This document shows positions 29,854 through 37,681 of a stretch of DNA of 64,000 bases, piece after piece. The number at the start of each line of letters is the position of its first letter. The first letter of the stretch is position 1. The notes below the pieces were generated by a model. The model did not search any database, was not told the origin of the DNA, and worked only from the letters and a program-made list of their open reading frames with translations. The translations under genes and the position numbers were made by a program. Origin of the DNA: Asticcacaulis sp. MM231 (GTDB taxonomy: Bacteria > Pseudomonadota > Alphaproteobacteria > Caulobacterales > Caulobacteraceae); NCBI RefSeq assembly GCF_964186625.1, contig NZ_OZ075110.1:427501-491500 (forward strand). Reading direction: 5' to 3'.

Positions 29854-32112
29854 TCACTTCGCGGGGTTGTTGATAGCTAGGAAATCGACCACGGCCTGTG
29901 CTGTGCCAAGGCGGCAGGCCTCGGTGGCGAGTGCGTGGCCGCAATCAGCCAGTTCAACATAGGTGACGGGCTTGCCGGCCTTTTGCAGGGCGTCGCGCAA
30001 GGTGCGGCTGTGGCTTGGTGGCACGGTCTTGTCGTATTGGCTGTGCACCAGCAACACCGGCGTGCGAACCGCCGTCGCTGTAATGGCCGCAGGCGTCTGG
30101 CTGCCGAAGTAGCGCTGCACCAGGGCCGGCGAATTGGCATCGGCGCGGAAGGCGCGCGGTTGGGTAGGATCGGCCTTGAGCGCGGCGATCTCGTCGGCCA
30201 CGGCGTTTTGCTTGGCGGTTTTCAGATAGTCATCGGGATCAGAAATGCCGTTGATGGCGATGGCGCAGCGATACGGGTTGCCGGATTGCGCACCGGCCAG
30301 CGCCGCGTAGCCGCCATAGCCCTCGCCGGCGATGCAGACGCGCTTGGCATCGACAATCCCCTGACCGGCGAGATAGCGCACGCCATCGGCCATGTCGCTC
30401 AAGATTCGGCCCGACCATTCGCCCTTGCCGGCTTCGGTCAGGGCCGCGCCATAGCCATCGGAACCGCGGTAGTTGGGTTGCAGCACGACATAGCCGCGTG
30501 ACGCCAGGGCCTGTGCCAGCCCGTCAAAGCCACGTGCATCGTGGCCAAGCGGTCCGTCATGCGGCAGCACGACCAGAGGCCGGTTCTTCGCCTCGCCCTG
30601 CGGCGGCAGGGTGATCAGGGCGCGGATCTCCACGCCATCGGCCGCCGTGTAACGAACCGGTCGCTGCGACGCCACCCATTCCGCCGGCACCGAGGGATAC
30701 TGGCTGCCGATATCGACGCGCTTGCCGGTGGCAAAATCGTAATAGTGCCACGAACCCGGATCATCACCGCCCTGATTGAACAGGATCATCTGATGCGGAT
30801 CGCGCGCGGTGGCGACGACGCGCACGGCCTGGCCCGGCGCGGTGTCGACGGCGTGCTTGTAGACCTCGGCGAGATCAGGATCGAAGAAGGTGTAGGTGGT
30901 GATTTCGCCATCGTGGGCGAAGCCTGACAGGGCGCCGGTCTGCGGATCGAAGAGCGGCCGGTCGCGGGTGGCGTCGCCGCTATCGAGCGCTTCGGACAGC
31001 TTGCCATCGGCCGACAACTCGTAATAGTGGAAGCGGCGCTGGCCATCGGCACCAATGGCCACATCGAGGATCAGCAGGGACTGGCCGTCGCGGCCTAACC
31101 CTGCCAGAAACGGCGCAAAGGTATGCGCCTTGGCGTCGATCTTGCGCTTGAGAATCGGCGTCCACTTGCCGGACTTTTTCATCTCGATGCTGAAGGTCTC
31201 ATCGAGATAGGTGTAGAGCGCTCTGACAGTGGGCTGTCCGGTCTCATCGGTCAGCCAGTCATCGACATAGGCATTAAGGCGATCCATATCACCGCCCGCA
31301 TCATCGATGATGCGGGCCCGGCCGGTCTTAGGGTCCACCCGCCACAGATAGACGCGCTGCGCCACCTGGCCGCCGATCGTTTTGTCGCGCAGTTCAAGGA
31401 ACGGCCCGACGAGCGCAAGCTTGCCGTCGACCATCACCGGCTTGGGCAGACCCAGCGGCATATGGTCGTAATCGCCTGCCATCTTGGCGCCGAAGCTGAT
31501 CGACTGGCTGGTGCGAAGATCGACAATCGTCGCGGCTTCATGTGAGCGCACGCCGTAGTCGGCGCAGGGGGGCGGAGTCAGGGCATTATGCATAATAGAC
31601 TCGGTGAGGCCGTTGTGAAACTTGATCCCAAAAGCTTCGTTGTCCGGATCGCGGGTAAACGGCGAATTGATCCAGGCGCCGAGATCCGACACGGACTGCG
31701 CCGTTTTGAAGTTCTTGTCCATACCTGACGGGCAGGTGCTGCGTAGAACCGTCTCGGTGTCTGAAATCAACATGTGATCATTGTCGAGCCAGTTGATCGA
31801 CGAAATAGGATCTTCGCTCAGGCGTATGGTTTGGTTGCTGCCGTCGGTCACATTGTAGGTCGTCAGCAGACGCAGACCCGCCTTGCGGGTGACGAAGGCG
31901 AAGCGGCTGCCATCTGAGGACAGGGCGATCTGTTCGACGCGCGGCGACTGGGTAAAGACATCGAGCGGCGGCGGTGGGACCTCTTCCGCCGGCTTGGGGC
32001 GAATGGCGCCCTTGACGATCACTTCGGTGGAATCGGCCGGCACTGCCTGTGCGCCAGCCTGCGATGCCGATAGCAACAACACGACCGCCAGCGCTGTAAG
32101 AGACTTACGCAT
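29854..32112 (-). CDS. S9 (prolyl oligopeptidase) family protein, catalytic Ser replaced by Gly
   Basis: The protein has 752 residues from ATG 32112 (after AGGGGGATGTC), with a signal peptide ending QAGAQA. An N-terminal beta-propeller-like region (about residues 45-480) precedes an alpha/beta-hydrolase domain. The family nucleophile motif G-x-S-x-G-G reads GEGYGG, with Gly598 (GGC, 30319-30321) where Ser is expected. The other triad residues are present: Asp694 (SQYDKTVP) and His726 (CGHAL). The frame is otherwise intact. It may be a binding-only protein or use another chemistry. It sits inside the duplicated region with the Tiki/ChaN-like gene. Confidence 0.88.
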   Translation of the reverse strand: MRKSLTALAVVLLLSASQAGAQAVPADSTEVIVKGAIRPKPAEEVPPPPLDVFTQSPRVEQIALSSDGSRFAFVTRKAGLRLLTTYNVTDGSNQTIRLSEDPISSINWLDNDHMLISDTETVLRSTCPSGMDKNFKTAQSVSDLGAWINSPFTRDPDNEAFGIKFHNGLTESIMHNALTPPPCADYGVRSHEAATIVDLRTSQSISFGAKMAGDYDHMPLGLPKPVMVDGKLALVGPFLELRDKTIGGQVAQRVYLWRVDPKTGRARIIDDAGGDMDRLNAYVDDWLTDETGQPTVRALYTYLDETFSIEMKKSGKWTPILKRKIDAKAHTFAPFLAGLGRDGQSLLILDVAIGADGQRRFHYYELSADGKLSEALDSGDATRDRPLFDPQTGALSGFAHDGEITTYTFFDPDLAEVYKHAVDTAPGQAVRVVATARDPHQMILFNQGGDDPGSWHYYDFATGKRVDIGSQYPSVPAEWVASQRPVRYTAADGVEIRALITLPPQGEAKNRPLVVLPHDGPLGHDARGFDGLAQALASRGYVVLQPNYRGSDGYGAALTEAGKGEWSGRILSDMADGVRYLAGQGIVDAKRVCIAGEGYGGYAALAGAQSGNPYRCAIAINGISDPDDYLKTAKQNAVADEIAALKADPTQPRAFRADANSPALVQRYFGSQTPAAITATAVRTPVLLVHSQYDKTVPPSHSRTLRDALQKAGKPVTYVELADCGHALATEACRLGTAQAVVDFLAINNPAK

Positions 32113-32370
32113 GACATCCCCCTGATTGTTATTTTTAGGTGATGTAATCACGGTTGTGATTTCATGGCAACAGTGGAAATTGGCGTCTGTCGCCTGTATG
32201 CAGAGCTTTTCATTTGATCAGTCTAACTTGGGCCTGTGATAGTTTCCCGATTTCTCGATGGAATAAGATCGGTCTAATTGCATTCCCGACTGAGCCTGGG
32301 CTGTTGGTGTTAGGAGTTCCGCTTTCTGGCAAAGCACCGCCTTATGAGATCGACTTCCGCATTGGGCGCA
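32057..32370 (-). repeat. direct repeat, copy 2: promoter and first codons of the S9 peptidase gene
   Basis: Partner of 28619-28929, about 3.44 kb apart in the same orientation. This copy drives the complete peptidase gene. Confidence 0.9.
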
Positions 32371-32453
32371 CACGCGACCTGTGCTGTATTTTACTCTGGG
32401 ATTTGACTATTGTGTTGTAAAATCGACAGCTTCAGTGGCAGCTAAGTACGCGC

Positions 32454-33008
32454 ATGGCAACATTTGTACACTTGACGATCGAGCCGTCCGTCCCGTCCAT
32501 TAGACGCAATGGGTTGAAAGCGTCCCGCTTTGGAAAAGGGAATGACACATCTAAAGGTGTCTTCTGCTTTCCAGTCCAGGCTGATTTTTTTGCGACCCAT
32601 CAATGGGTACGCGAACTCCGTCGGCGAAGCAGAGCGATGATTTGTGGCGTCTATTTTCGCGTTCCAGATGCGGAGGCTGTTCAGATTGGGCGCTTCGGTA
32701 AAAAGGGACAAGAATTGCGCGCGGATGAAGCTCTGACCATAGCTCACAATAACAGTTTATTGGGCTGGGAAGTCGTTGTCCCGCGCTCGATTGCCCCTTC
32801 CGAAATAATACGGATTAAAAAGCTTCCTCAGATCATCGGCTGGCGGCTTTACCCGGAGGCAAAGGGGACGCGACCAGTTTGGCCAACGGCTGGAACCTTT
32901 GGTGCCAGCAAAATGCGCGATGCTATCACTGAGTCAGAGCGACTGGAGGAAGACAGATATTTCTCGCGCTTTCCAGCGGAATGGTACTCTGATCAGGGAT
33001 CAGAATAA
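32454..33008 (+). CDS. conserved-looking protein, possible ADP-ribosyltransferase-like fold
   Basis: The protein has 184 residues and starts at ATG 32454. It opens FVHLTIEPSVPSIRRNGLK, continues VFCFPVQADFFATHQWVRELRR, and later has GWEVVVPRSIAPSEIIRI. An early His in a strand, a 'restricted ligand' style N-terminus and a later Glu recall KptA/DarT-type ADP-ribosyl folds, but no family is certain. It may be a toxin or an RNA-end enzyme; both are speculation. A divergent peptidase promoter lies upstream and an intron remnant downstream. Confidence 0.6.
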   Translation: MATFVHLTIEPSVPSIRRNGLKASRFGKGNDTSKGVFCFPVQADFFATHQWVRELRRRSRAMICGVYFRVPDAEAVQIGRFGKKGQELRADEALTIAHNNSLLGWEVVVPRSIAPSEIIRIKKLPQIIGWRLYPEAKGTRPVWPTAGTFGASKMRDAITESERLEEDRYFSRFPAEWYSDQGSE

Positions 33009-33012
33009 GCGA

Positions 33013-33450
33013 TTATGTAGCTGGGCCAAGGAGTCCGCATCGGATCAAGTGGACCTTGGGTCGTTGGTTATTTGGTCGTCGGGCGCCATAACGCGCTTTC
33101 AACTGCCTTTCTAACCCATCCAGAGTCATGTTTGCGAGCGTAGGCGAGATTATACCACCTTGCGGCGTCCCCGCTTGGGTCGCATGCCATTCGCCTTCCT
33201 GCATGTAGCCGGAGTTCAGCCATTTCCGGAGCACCGCCTTGTCCGTAGGGATGTTGGCGACGAGCCAGTCCTTGCTGATGTTGTCGAAGCACCCAGCGAT
33301 ATCTGCATCCAAAATCCAGTCCGCTGCACCCCGCAGACGCAGTACGCAGAAGCACTGCCCGGCGGCATCGCGTGCAGCCCGGTGTGGTCGGAAGCCATAG
33401 GAGACGGTATGAATTGATTTGCCAGCTTTGCTGGATCTGGGAAACTGCTT
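33013..33450 (-). pseudogene. group II intron reverse transcriptase fragment
   Basis: WILDADIAGCFDNIS (catalytic strand), GTPQGGIISPTLANMTLDGLE and an upstream YGFRPHRAARDA motif identify reverse-transcriptase domains of a group II intron maturase. Both the N-terminus and everything after the QGGIISP region (including the YADD box, the X domain and the intron 3' RNA) are missing. It is inactive. Confidence 0.85.
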
Positions 33451-33776
33451 TCCAGGGTGGATAGGCGGCAGGGTGCATAGCTTGTTGAGTCCCCGCGAGC
33501 GCTGGCAACGGCGGGAGCGGGATCAGACCTCGTTTAGGAGACTGCCCGCCCCTGCCACTGAATGGCCGCCGTGAGGCTCACAGCTTAGTTTTACCAGAAC
33601 TAACTGTGATGATCTCGAATAGGAGAATGGAAGATCAAATCCCGGCTGTTCGCCCAGGACTTGAGATAAGATTGCGGCACATAGTGCTGGTTGGTGGTCT
33701 TTTTGGAGTCCATACTGTTCCCGCCCTACCATTGACGGATTGATCCCCAATGCGACAGTTGCATGGGTTGGTGTCT
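33451..33776 (-). other. gene-poor stretch, possibly intron RNA remnant
   Basis: No supported gene is present. It lies where the 5' RNA part of the group II intron would be, and its translations look like structured RNA read as protein. No intron boundary can be placed. Confidence 0.4.
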
Positions 33777-34679
33777 TTAAACGCCCAGGTGTGCGATCAA
33801 AGCCTCCGCCGCATCGCTCACGGAGCGTTGACGCAGAATTCTTCTGTTCCTGGCCTCTTCATCGTCTCCGGCCGGCGCCTCCATTTCGAAAATTACGGCT
33901 TTGACGGGGCCATCCTTCCGATAGCCCTCGATCTTTTCGTCGCTGCAAAAACGCTTCTTAATGACGCGTAATTGCGTCCGGATCATCTCTGCGAATTCCG
34001 TTTTCATAGCGCTTGTGAATGCCTCAACCATCTTGTCCAGAGGTACTTGTTCGAGACAATAGGCAAGATCATGCGCATCCTTTTCCTCGCCTCGATCGTC
34101 AAGCGCGTCAGCCTTGGCGCATAGGTAGCTGACGATGTTGGCGTGACGAAGGGTCTCAGTCGCAATCCCGCGGCCGCCAATCAGCTCTGCTGTGACCTCT
34201 ATTTTGTCGTAGAAGTGATAGACGAGATGCAAAACCGGATAGTTGTAGGCATTGAGCTTGTGCCCCTTTGCCGGAAGTTTTTCCAACTCGCCTCGGCCAC
34301 CTTCAAGGTCGCCGGTCAAGAACTCCAATACGATCGAGTGGTCCTTATCGGTCATGATCTGCCAGCGCCAGGTGAAAAATCCACCAGCGCCGAGCGGGAC
34401 ACGGCTAAAGCCGAGCCGAGCCAGGTTTTCTTCGAGTGTAGCGTAGGCTTTCGTATCGGCGAGCACCGCCATCCTGACTACGATATCGACATCGGCGGTG
34501 CCGCCGTGGGGGCGTTCCGGATCGGCAGGAGCGAGGTAACGAGGGGCCAGGCCGCCGACGAGGTAAACGCTATCCTTCCACGGGCCCATACCATTCAGTA
34601 GCGTGACTAGGACGCGCTCGCACTCGTCGGTCTGGTCCGGGGGATAGCCGGTATAATCTTTAGGCTTCTTGTCGTTCAT
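33777..34679 (-). CDS. AbiEii-like nucleotidyltransferase (second system)
   Basis: The protein has 300 residues from ATG 34679, which overlaps the stop of the upstream gene by one base. The nucleotidyltransferase signature is VYLVGGLAPRYL, followed by ADVDIVVRM (G-G then D-x-D). A later conserved pattern, HDLAYCLEQ, is typical of this superfamily. With the wHTH partner upstream it forms a type IV-like toxin-antitoxin pair. It shows no frameshift and is probably functional, unlike the abiE pair at 26788-28452. Confidence 0.8.
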   Translation of the reverse strand: MNDKKPKDYTGYPPDQTDECERVLVTLLNGMGPWKDSVYLVGGLAPRYLAPADPERPHGGTADVDIVVRMAVLADTKAYATLEENLARLGFSRVPLGAGGFFTWRWQIMTDKDHSIVLEFLTGDLEGGRGELEKLPAKGHKLNAYNYPVLHLVYHFYDKIEVTAELIGGRGIATETLRHANIVSYLCAKADALDDRGEEKDAHDLAYCLEQVPLDKMVEAFTSAMKTEFAEMIRTQLRVIKKRFCSDEKIEGYRKDGPVKAVIFEMEAPAGDDEEARNRRILRQRSVSDAAEALIAHLGV

Positions 34680-35749
34680 TAGAGTTGCAACTTTTGTTCG
34701 CGCAGCATTTTGGCGGCGTCTTTGCCTCGCCCGCCAGTGTTCAGCAGATCGAGGTAGGTTCGAAGTGGCGAAGCGATCCAAAGCTCGCCGATGCGTCGCC
34801 TGAACGGAAGTTCCACACTCTCGTTGATCGAGAGTAGATTGAACCCTTCATTTACCGGTCGGGCGTCAATGGCCTCCAGCGCCGCTTCTGCCAATTGACC
34901 TGCGGAAATGCGCGCCCGGATGACGGACACGCTGGAAAAGAGCGCGGCGTGCACGTTGCCGGCGAACTCCCCAGTGATCTCGTAGTCGATGCGGCGCTCG
35001 GCCAGAGCACTGTCCAGTGCGGCGGGAATGGCCTGTGCCTTCAACCTCGGTACAAAGTATTTTGTGGTGGCAGCTGGTTTGCGGCGTTGTTCGTGATCGG
35101 TCCAAGCATCAAGGAGCCCATTCCAATCCGTCAGGCGCCTTTCCTTGGCCGGGCCATTTCCTTGCGTCTCAATCCAATCATGCCTTTCCAATTCCTGGAG
35201 CGTCGAAGATACGAGCGAGGGGGCAGCGTTGATACGTTCGGCGATAGCCTTGACGCTGCTCCACGCTCGCCCGCGCTCCCATAAGGCCTCAAGCACTTCA
35301 GACCTCCGCCCGTAAAAGACGGAACCTATGACCTTTTCCTGTTTTTTGGTCGTCGGACGGTCGATGAGAATATAAGCCTCCTCAGTCGGTAAGAAGAGAC
35401 TGCCGCTGTTGTCATAATAGCCTACGCCTTCGGCTTGCATCCATTCTTTGGCGCCGTTTGAGATCGTGTCGGCCAGCAGGACCAGAAGGTTCTTGCTCCC
35501 CATATGGTTCGTGCGGTTCCTCTTTATCGTCCACACGATTTGGGGCAGGTCGCGCGGATAGAGGTTTTTCTTCACCTCAAGTGCGAAGTATCTGGGCTTC
35601 TTGCTGCCGAGTTGGAACAAGGCGACACCGTCGAATCCTTCGTCATACGCACCGACGTGCTCCTGGGTCAGGTGGGCACCTGGAATCGCGTTGACGGCCT
35701 CTGTGAAGCCGCTCAACATGTTTTTCTCATATTCGGTACGGAAGGGCAT
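34679..35749 (-). CDS. AbiEi-like antitoxin/regulator with winged helix
   Basis: The protein has 356 residues. The N-terminal 130 residues resemble a restriction-endonuclease-like fold (GFDGVALFQL, YFALEVKKNL, as in D..ExK). A winged helix follows (about residues 165-210), and the C-terminal part ends with the PLRTYLDLLNTGGRGKDAA motif seen in long AbiEi-family antitoxins. It is translationally coupled to the nucleotidyltransferase. Upstream palindromes suggest autoregulation. Confidence 0.75.
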   Translation of the reverse strand: MPFRTEYEKNMLSGFTEAVNAIPGAHLTQEHVGAYDEGFDGVALFQLGSKKPRYFALEVKKNLYPRDLPQIVWTIKRNRTNHMGSKNLLVLLADTISNGAKEWMQAEGVGYYDNSGSLFLPTEEAYILIDRPTTKKQEKVIGSVFYGRRSEVLEALWERGRAWSSVKAIAERINAAPSLVSSTLQELERHDWIETQGNGPAKERRLTDWNGLLDAWTDHEQRRKPAATTKYFVPRLKAQAIPAALDSALAERRIDYEITGEFAGNVHAALFSSVSVIRARISAGQLAEAALEAIDARPVNEGFNLLSINESVELPFRRRIGELWIASPLRTYLDLLNTGGRGKDAAKMLREQKLQL

Positions 35750-35754
35750 GGCTG

Positions 35755-35832
35755 ATATTTTCTGCTCAGAGAATATGGCGTTTATAGAGAATATTCCTTA
35801 AAAAGACAATATTCTCTGTGCAGAAAATATTG
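35755..35832 (-). promoter_or_regulatory. palindromic operators of the second AbiE-like pair
   Basis: Two imperfect palindromes face each other: one at 35755-35776 (ATATTTTCTG-CT-CAGAGAATAT) and one at 35807-35832 (CAATATTCTCTGTGCAGAAAATATTG). A half-site, AGAGAATATTCC, lies between them near 35787. They overlap the expected promoter just upstream of the start at 35749. Confidence 0.7.
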
Positions 35833-35904
35833 ATTGTCATCCAGAGCGACTATCGTTTTTCGGGCCTTTCCATACTGTCCAATTCACGACAGATGGCGTC
35901 TCAT

Positions 35905-36855
35905 TCAGTGAACGGAACTGTTGAGAAGGGGATCGGCTGCTGTATCAGATAAAGTCCATTTCAGCGTCGACTTAATGTGATCATTCGCTTTGTAAGTGCC
36001 GGGTTTCATCTGCATGGCGCCTTTTAAAAACGCAATCGTAGCCTGGCCGAAGCCATAACCGCGCGGGGACTCGGATATGACTGAGCAGGCAATGACTGAC
36101 CCGCCAGCACCAATCTGGCAGTCCAATACGGCAAGGCCTTCGACTTCGTCACTATATGCTTTGCTTGGATAATATTTCGACATTGCTTTGGGCGTTGGCG
36201 CCTTAACCCATTGCGGGACTGTGTACCGGATATCCGATAACGGCGTCGATTGTGTTGATGGGCCGGTGATCGCTTTTGGCTTTAACGGTATGGGTTTAAG
36301 AGCCCCCAACCCGGTCCATTTGCCGGTCAGAATGTCGGCGGGAGGCGCCAAGTCAGCATACACAAGGGTTCGACGTGCCAAGCGAGCGGCGCTTCCGCCA
36401 TAGGAACTGCCCCACCCACCGGTGCGCTCAGATAGCGTGAGACCGTCTTTTGTCAGACATTGCAAATTGCTGTAATCCATTACGCCTGGCGCCATATCGA
36501 ATACCTGGCAGCGTTCACCGAGTACCGTCTGGTATTGGGGTGGTTTGAGAGGCACGCGGCGGACGCCACGCTCTTGCTCTGGATGGCGTGGAACGAGGTC
36601 CATGCGCTCAAGGATTCCGGACGGCAATTCAGAAACGGTCAGGCGATAGTCTACACTGAGATAGGTTCTTATTCGCTGCGATTGTGTTCTATCATCCCGC
36701 ATCGACAGGTCGCCAAACCGGCGTATCAGAATGGATTGTGTCGGGCCTTGCATATCGGGCCTTGAACTAAACAAAAGAACCTCGTCATTGGGTGAATCAG
36801 ACGTGCCCGCGTTCCATCGTATCCCTCCGTAAGGGGCCACATTCCAATTGCGCAT
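35905..36855 (-). CDS. TonB C-terminal-like protein, N-terminus possibly lost
   Basis: The protein has 316 residues. The last 100 residues fit a TonB/TonB-like C-terminal domain (SDEVEGLAVLDCQIGAGGSVIACSVISESPRGYGFGQATIAFLK). The first 200 contain GERCQVFDMAPGVMDYSNLQCLTKDGLTL, which aligns with GERCHVWAF...KKCITSDGILLW in the gene at 39649-40290. No signal peptide is present at the available start, although the paralogue has one, so the IS66 element upstream may have removed the true start. Confidence 0.6.
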   Translation of the reverse strand: MRNWNVAPYGGIRWNAGTSDSPNDEVLLFSSRPDMQGPTQSILIRRFGDLSMRDDRTQSQRIRTYLSVDYRLTVSELPSGILERMDLVPRHPEQERGVRRVPLKPPQYQTVLGERCQVFDMAPGVMDYSNLQCLTKDGLTLSERTGGWGSSYGGSAARLARRTLVYADLAPPADILTGKWTGLGALKPIPLKPKAITGPSTQSTPLSDIRYTVPQWVKAPTPKAMSKYYPSKAYSDEVEGLAVLDCQIGAGGSVIACSVISESPRGYGFGQATIAFLKGAMQMKPGTYKANDHIKSTLKWTLSDTAADPLLNSSVH

Positions 36856-36910
36856 TTAATCTGTGATGCTGCGCTGTTAGGGACGTCCTTACGAGTGCAG
36901 GCTGCAAATT

Positions 36911-37258
36911 ATGACGCGTGGAATTCTATTAAATGGCCCGGAACGTCGGCGGAAATGGCATGATAGTCAGCGTCGCGAGATTGTCTCTCTGGCGTTTTCG
37001 CCTGGTTCGAGCGTGACAGAGGTTGCCCGGCAGTTCGATGTGGCGACAAGCCTGATTTACAGATGGCGGGATCAGTTTCTGGCGGCCAGCAGCGGCGTTT
37101 CTTTCAGTCCCGCTATACTTGCGGATGGGCCGGCGGGCGCTGGGTCAGAGTCAGGCGCGGGTTTGATAACAGTCGACTTCAAAATCGGCGCTCGTGTGAG
37201 CATTGGCGCTGGGGCTTCTCTTGAACTGGTCTCGGCGATCATGAAGAGCTTGCGATGA
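36911..37258 (+). CDS. tnpA: IS66 TnpA accessory protein
   Basis: The protein has 115 residues. Its N-terminal helix-turn-helix (RREIVSLAFSPGSSVTEVARQFDVATSLIYRWRDQF) is that of the IS66 TnpA/OrfA family. ATGA overlaps tnpB. Confidence 0.92.
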   Translation: MTRGILLNGPERRRKWHDSQRREIVSLAFSPGSSVTEVARQFDVATSLIYRWRDQFLAASSGVSFSPAILADGPAGAGSESGAGLITVDFKIGARVSIGAGASLELVSAIMKSLR

Positions 37259-37602
37259 TCCCCATCGGTTCGGGCGCTAAAATCTGGATTGCCACAGGTC
37301 ACTTCGATATGAGGAAAGGCATGACTGGACTGTCCTTGTTGGTCCAGGAACATCTTCACCGACAGCCCTTCGCCGGCGATGTCTATGTCTTCCGGGGGCG
37401 TAGTGGTCGGTTGATTAAGGCGATCTGGCATGATGGGGTTGGGCTGTCGCTTTATACCAAAAGACTGGACCATGGACGCTTCATCTGGCCTTCAACCGTT
37501 GACGGCGCGATCCAGCTGACGAGCGGTCAGATGTCTTTTTTGCTCGAAGGTATTGAGTGGAGAAATCCCCAACATAGCTGGCGACCGACCAGCGCCGGCT
37601 AG
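37255..37602 (+). CDS. tnpB: IS66 TnpB accessory protein
   Basis: The protein has 115 residues. IWIATGHFDMRKGMTGLSLLVQE and VYVFRGRSGRLIKAIWHDGVGLSLYTKRLD are the signature of IS66 Orf2 (TnpB). It is full length. Confidence 0.95.
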   Translation: MIPIGSGAKIWIATGHFDMRKGMTGLSLLVQEHLHRQPFAGDVYVFRGRSGRLIKAIWHDGVGLSLYTKRLDHGRFIWPSTVDGAIQLTSGQMSFLLEGIEWRNPQHSWRPTSAG

Positions 37603-37681
37603 GATTTAAGGTCACAGAATGTTGAATCAGATATAGCGAAAACCCTATACAGGGAAAGGGATTTATGATTCATTCCTGTAT

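Noticed and set aside
33523..33750. 75-residue ORF upstream of the intron RT fragment
   Set aside because: It looks like translated intron RNA; no protein features or ribosome binding site.
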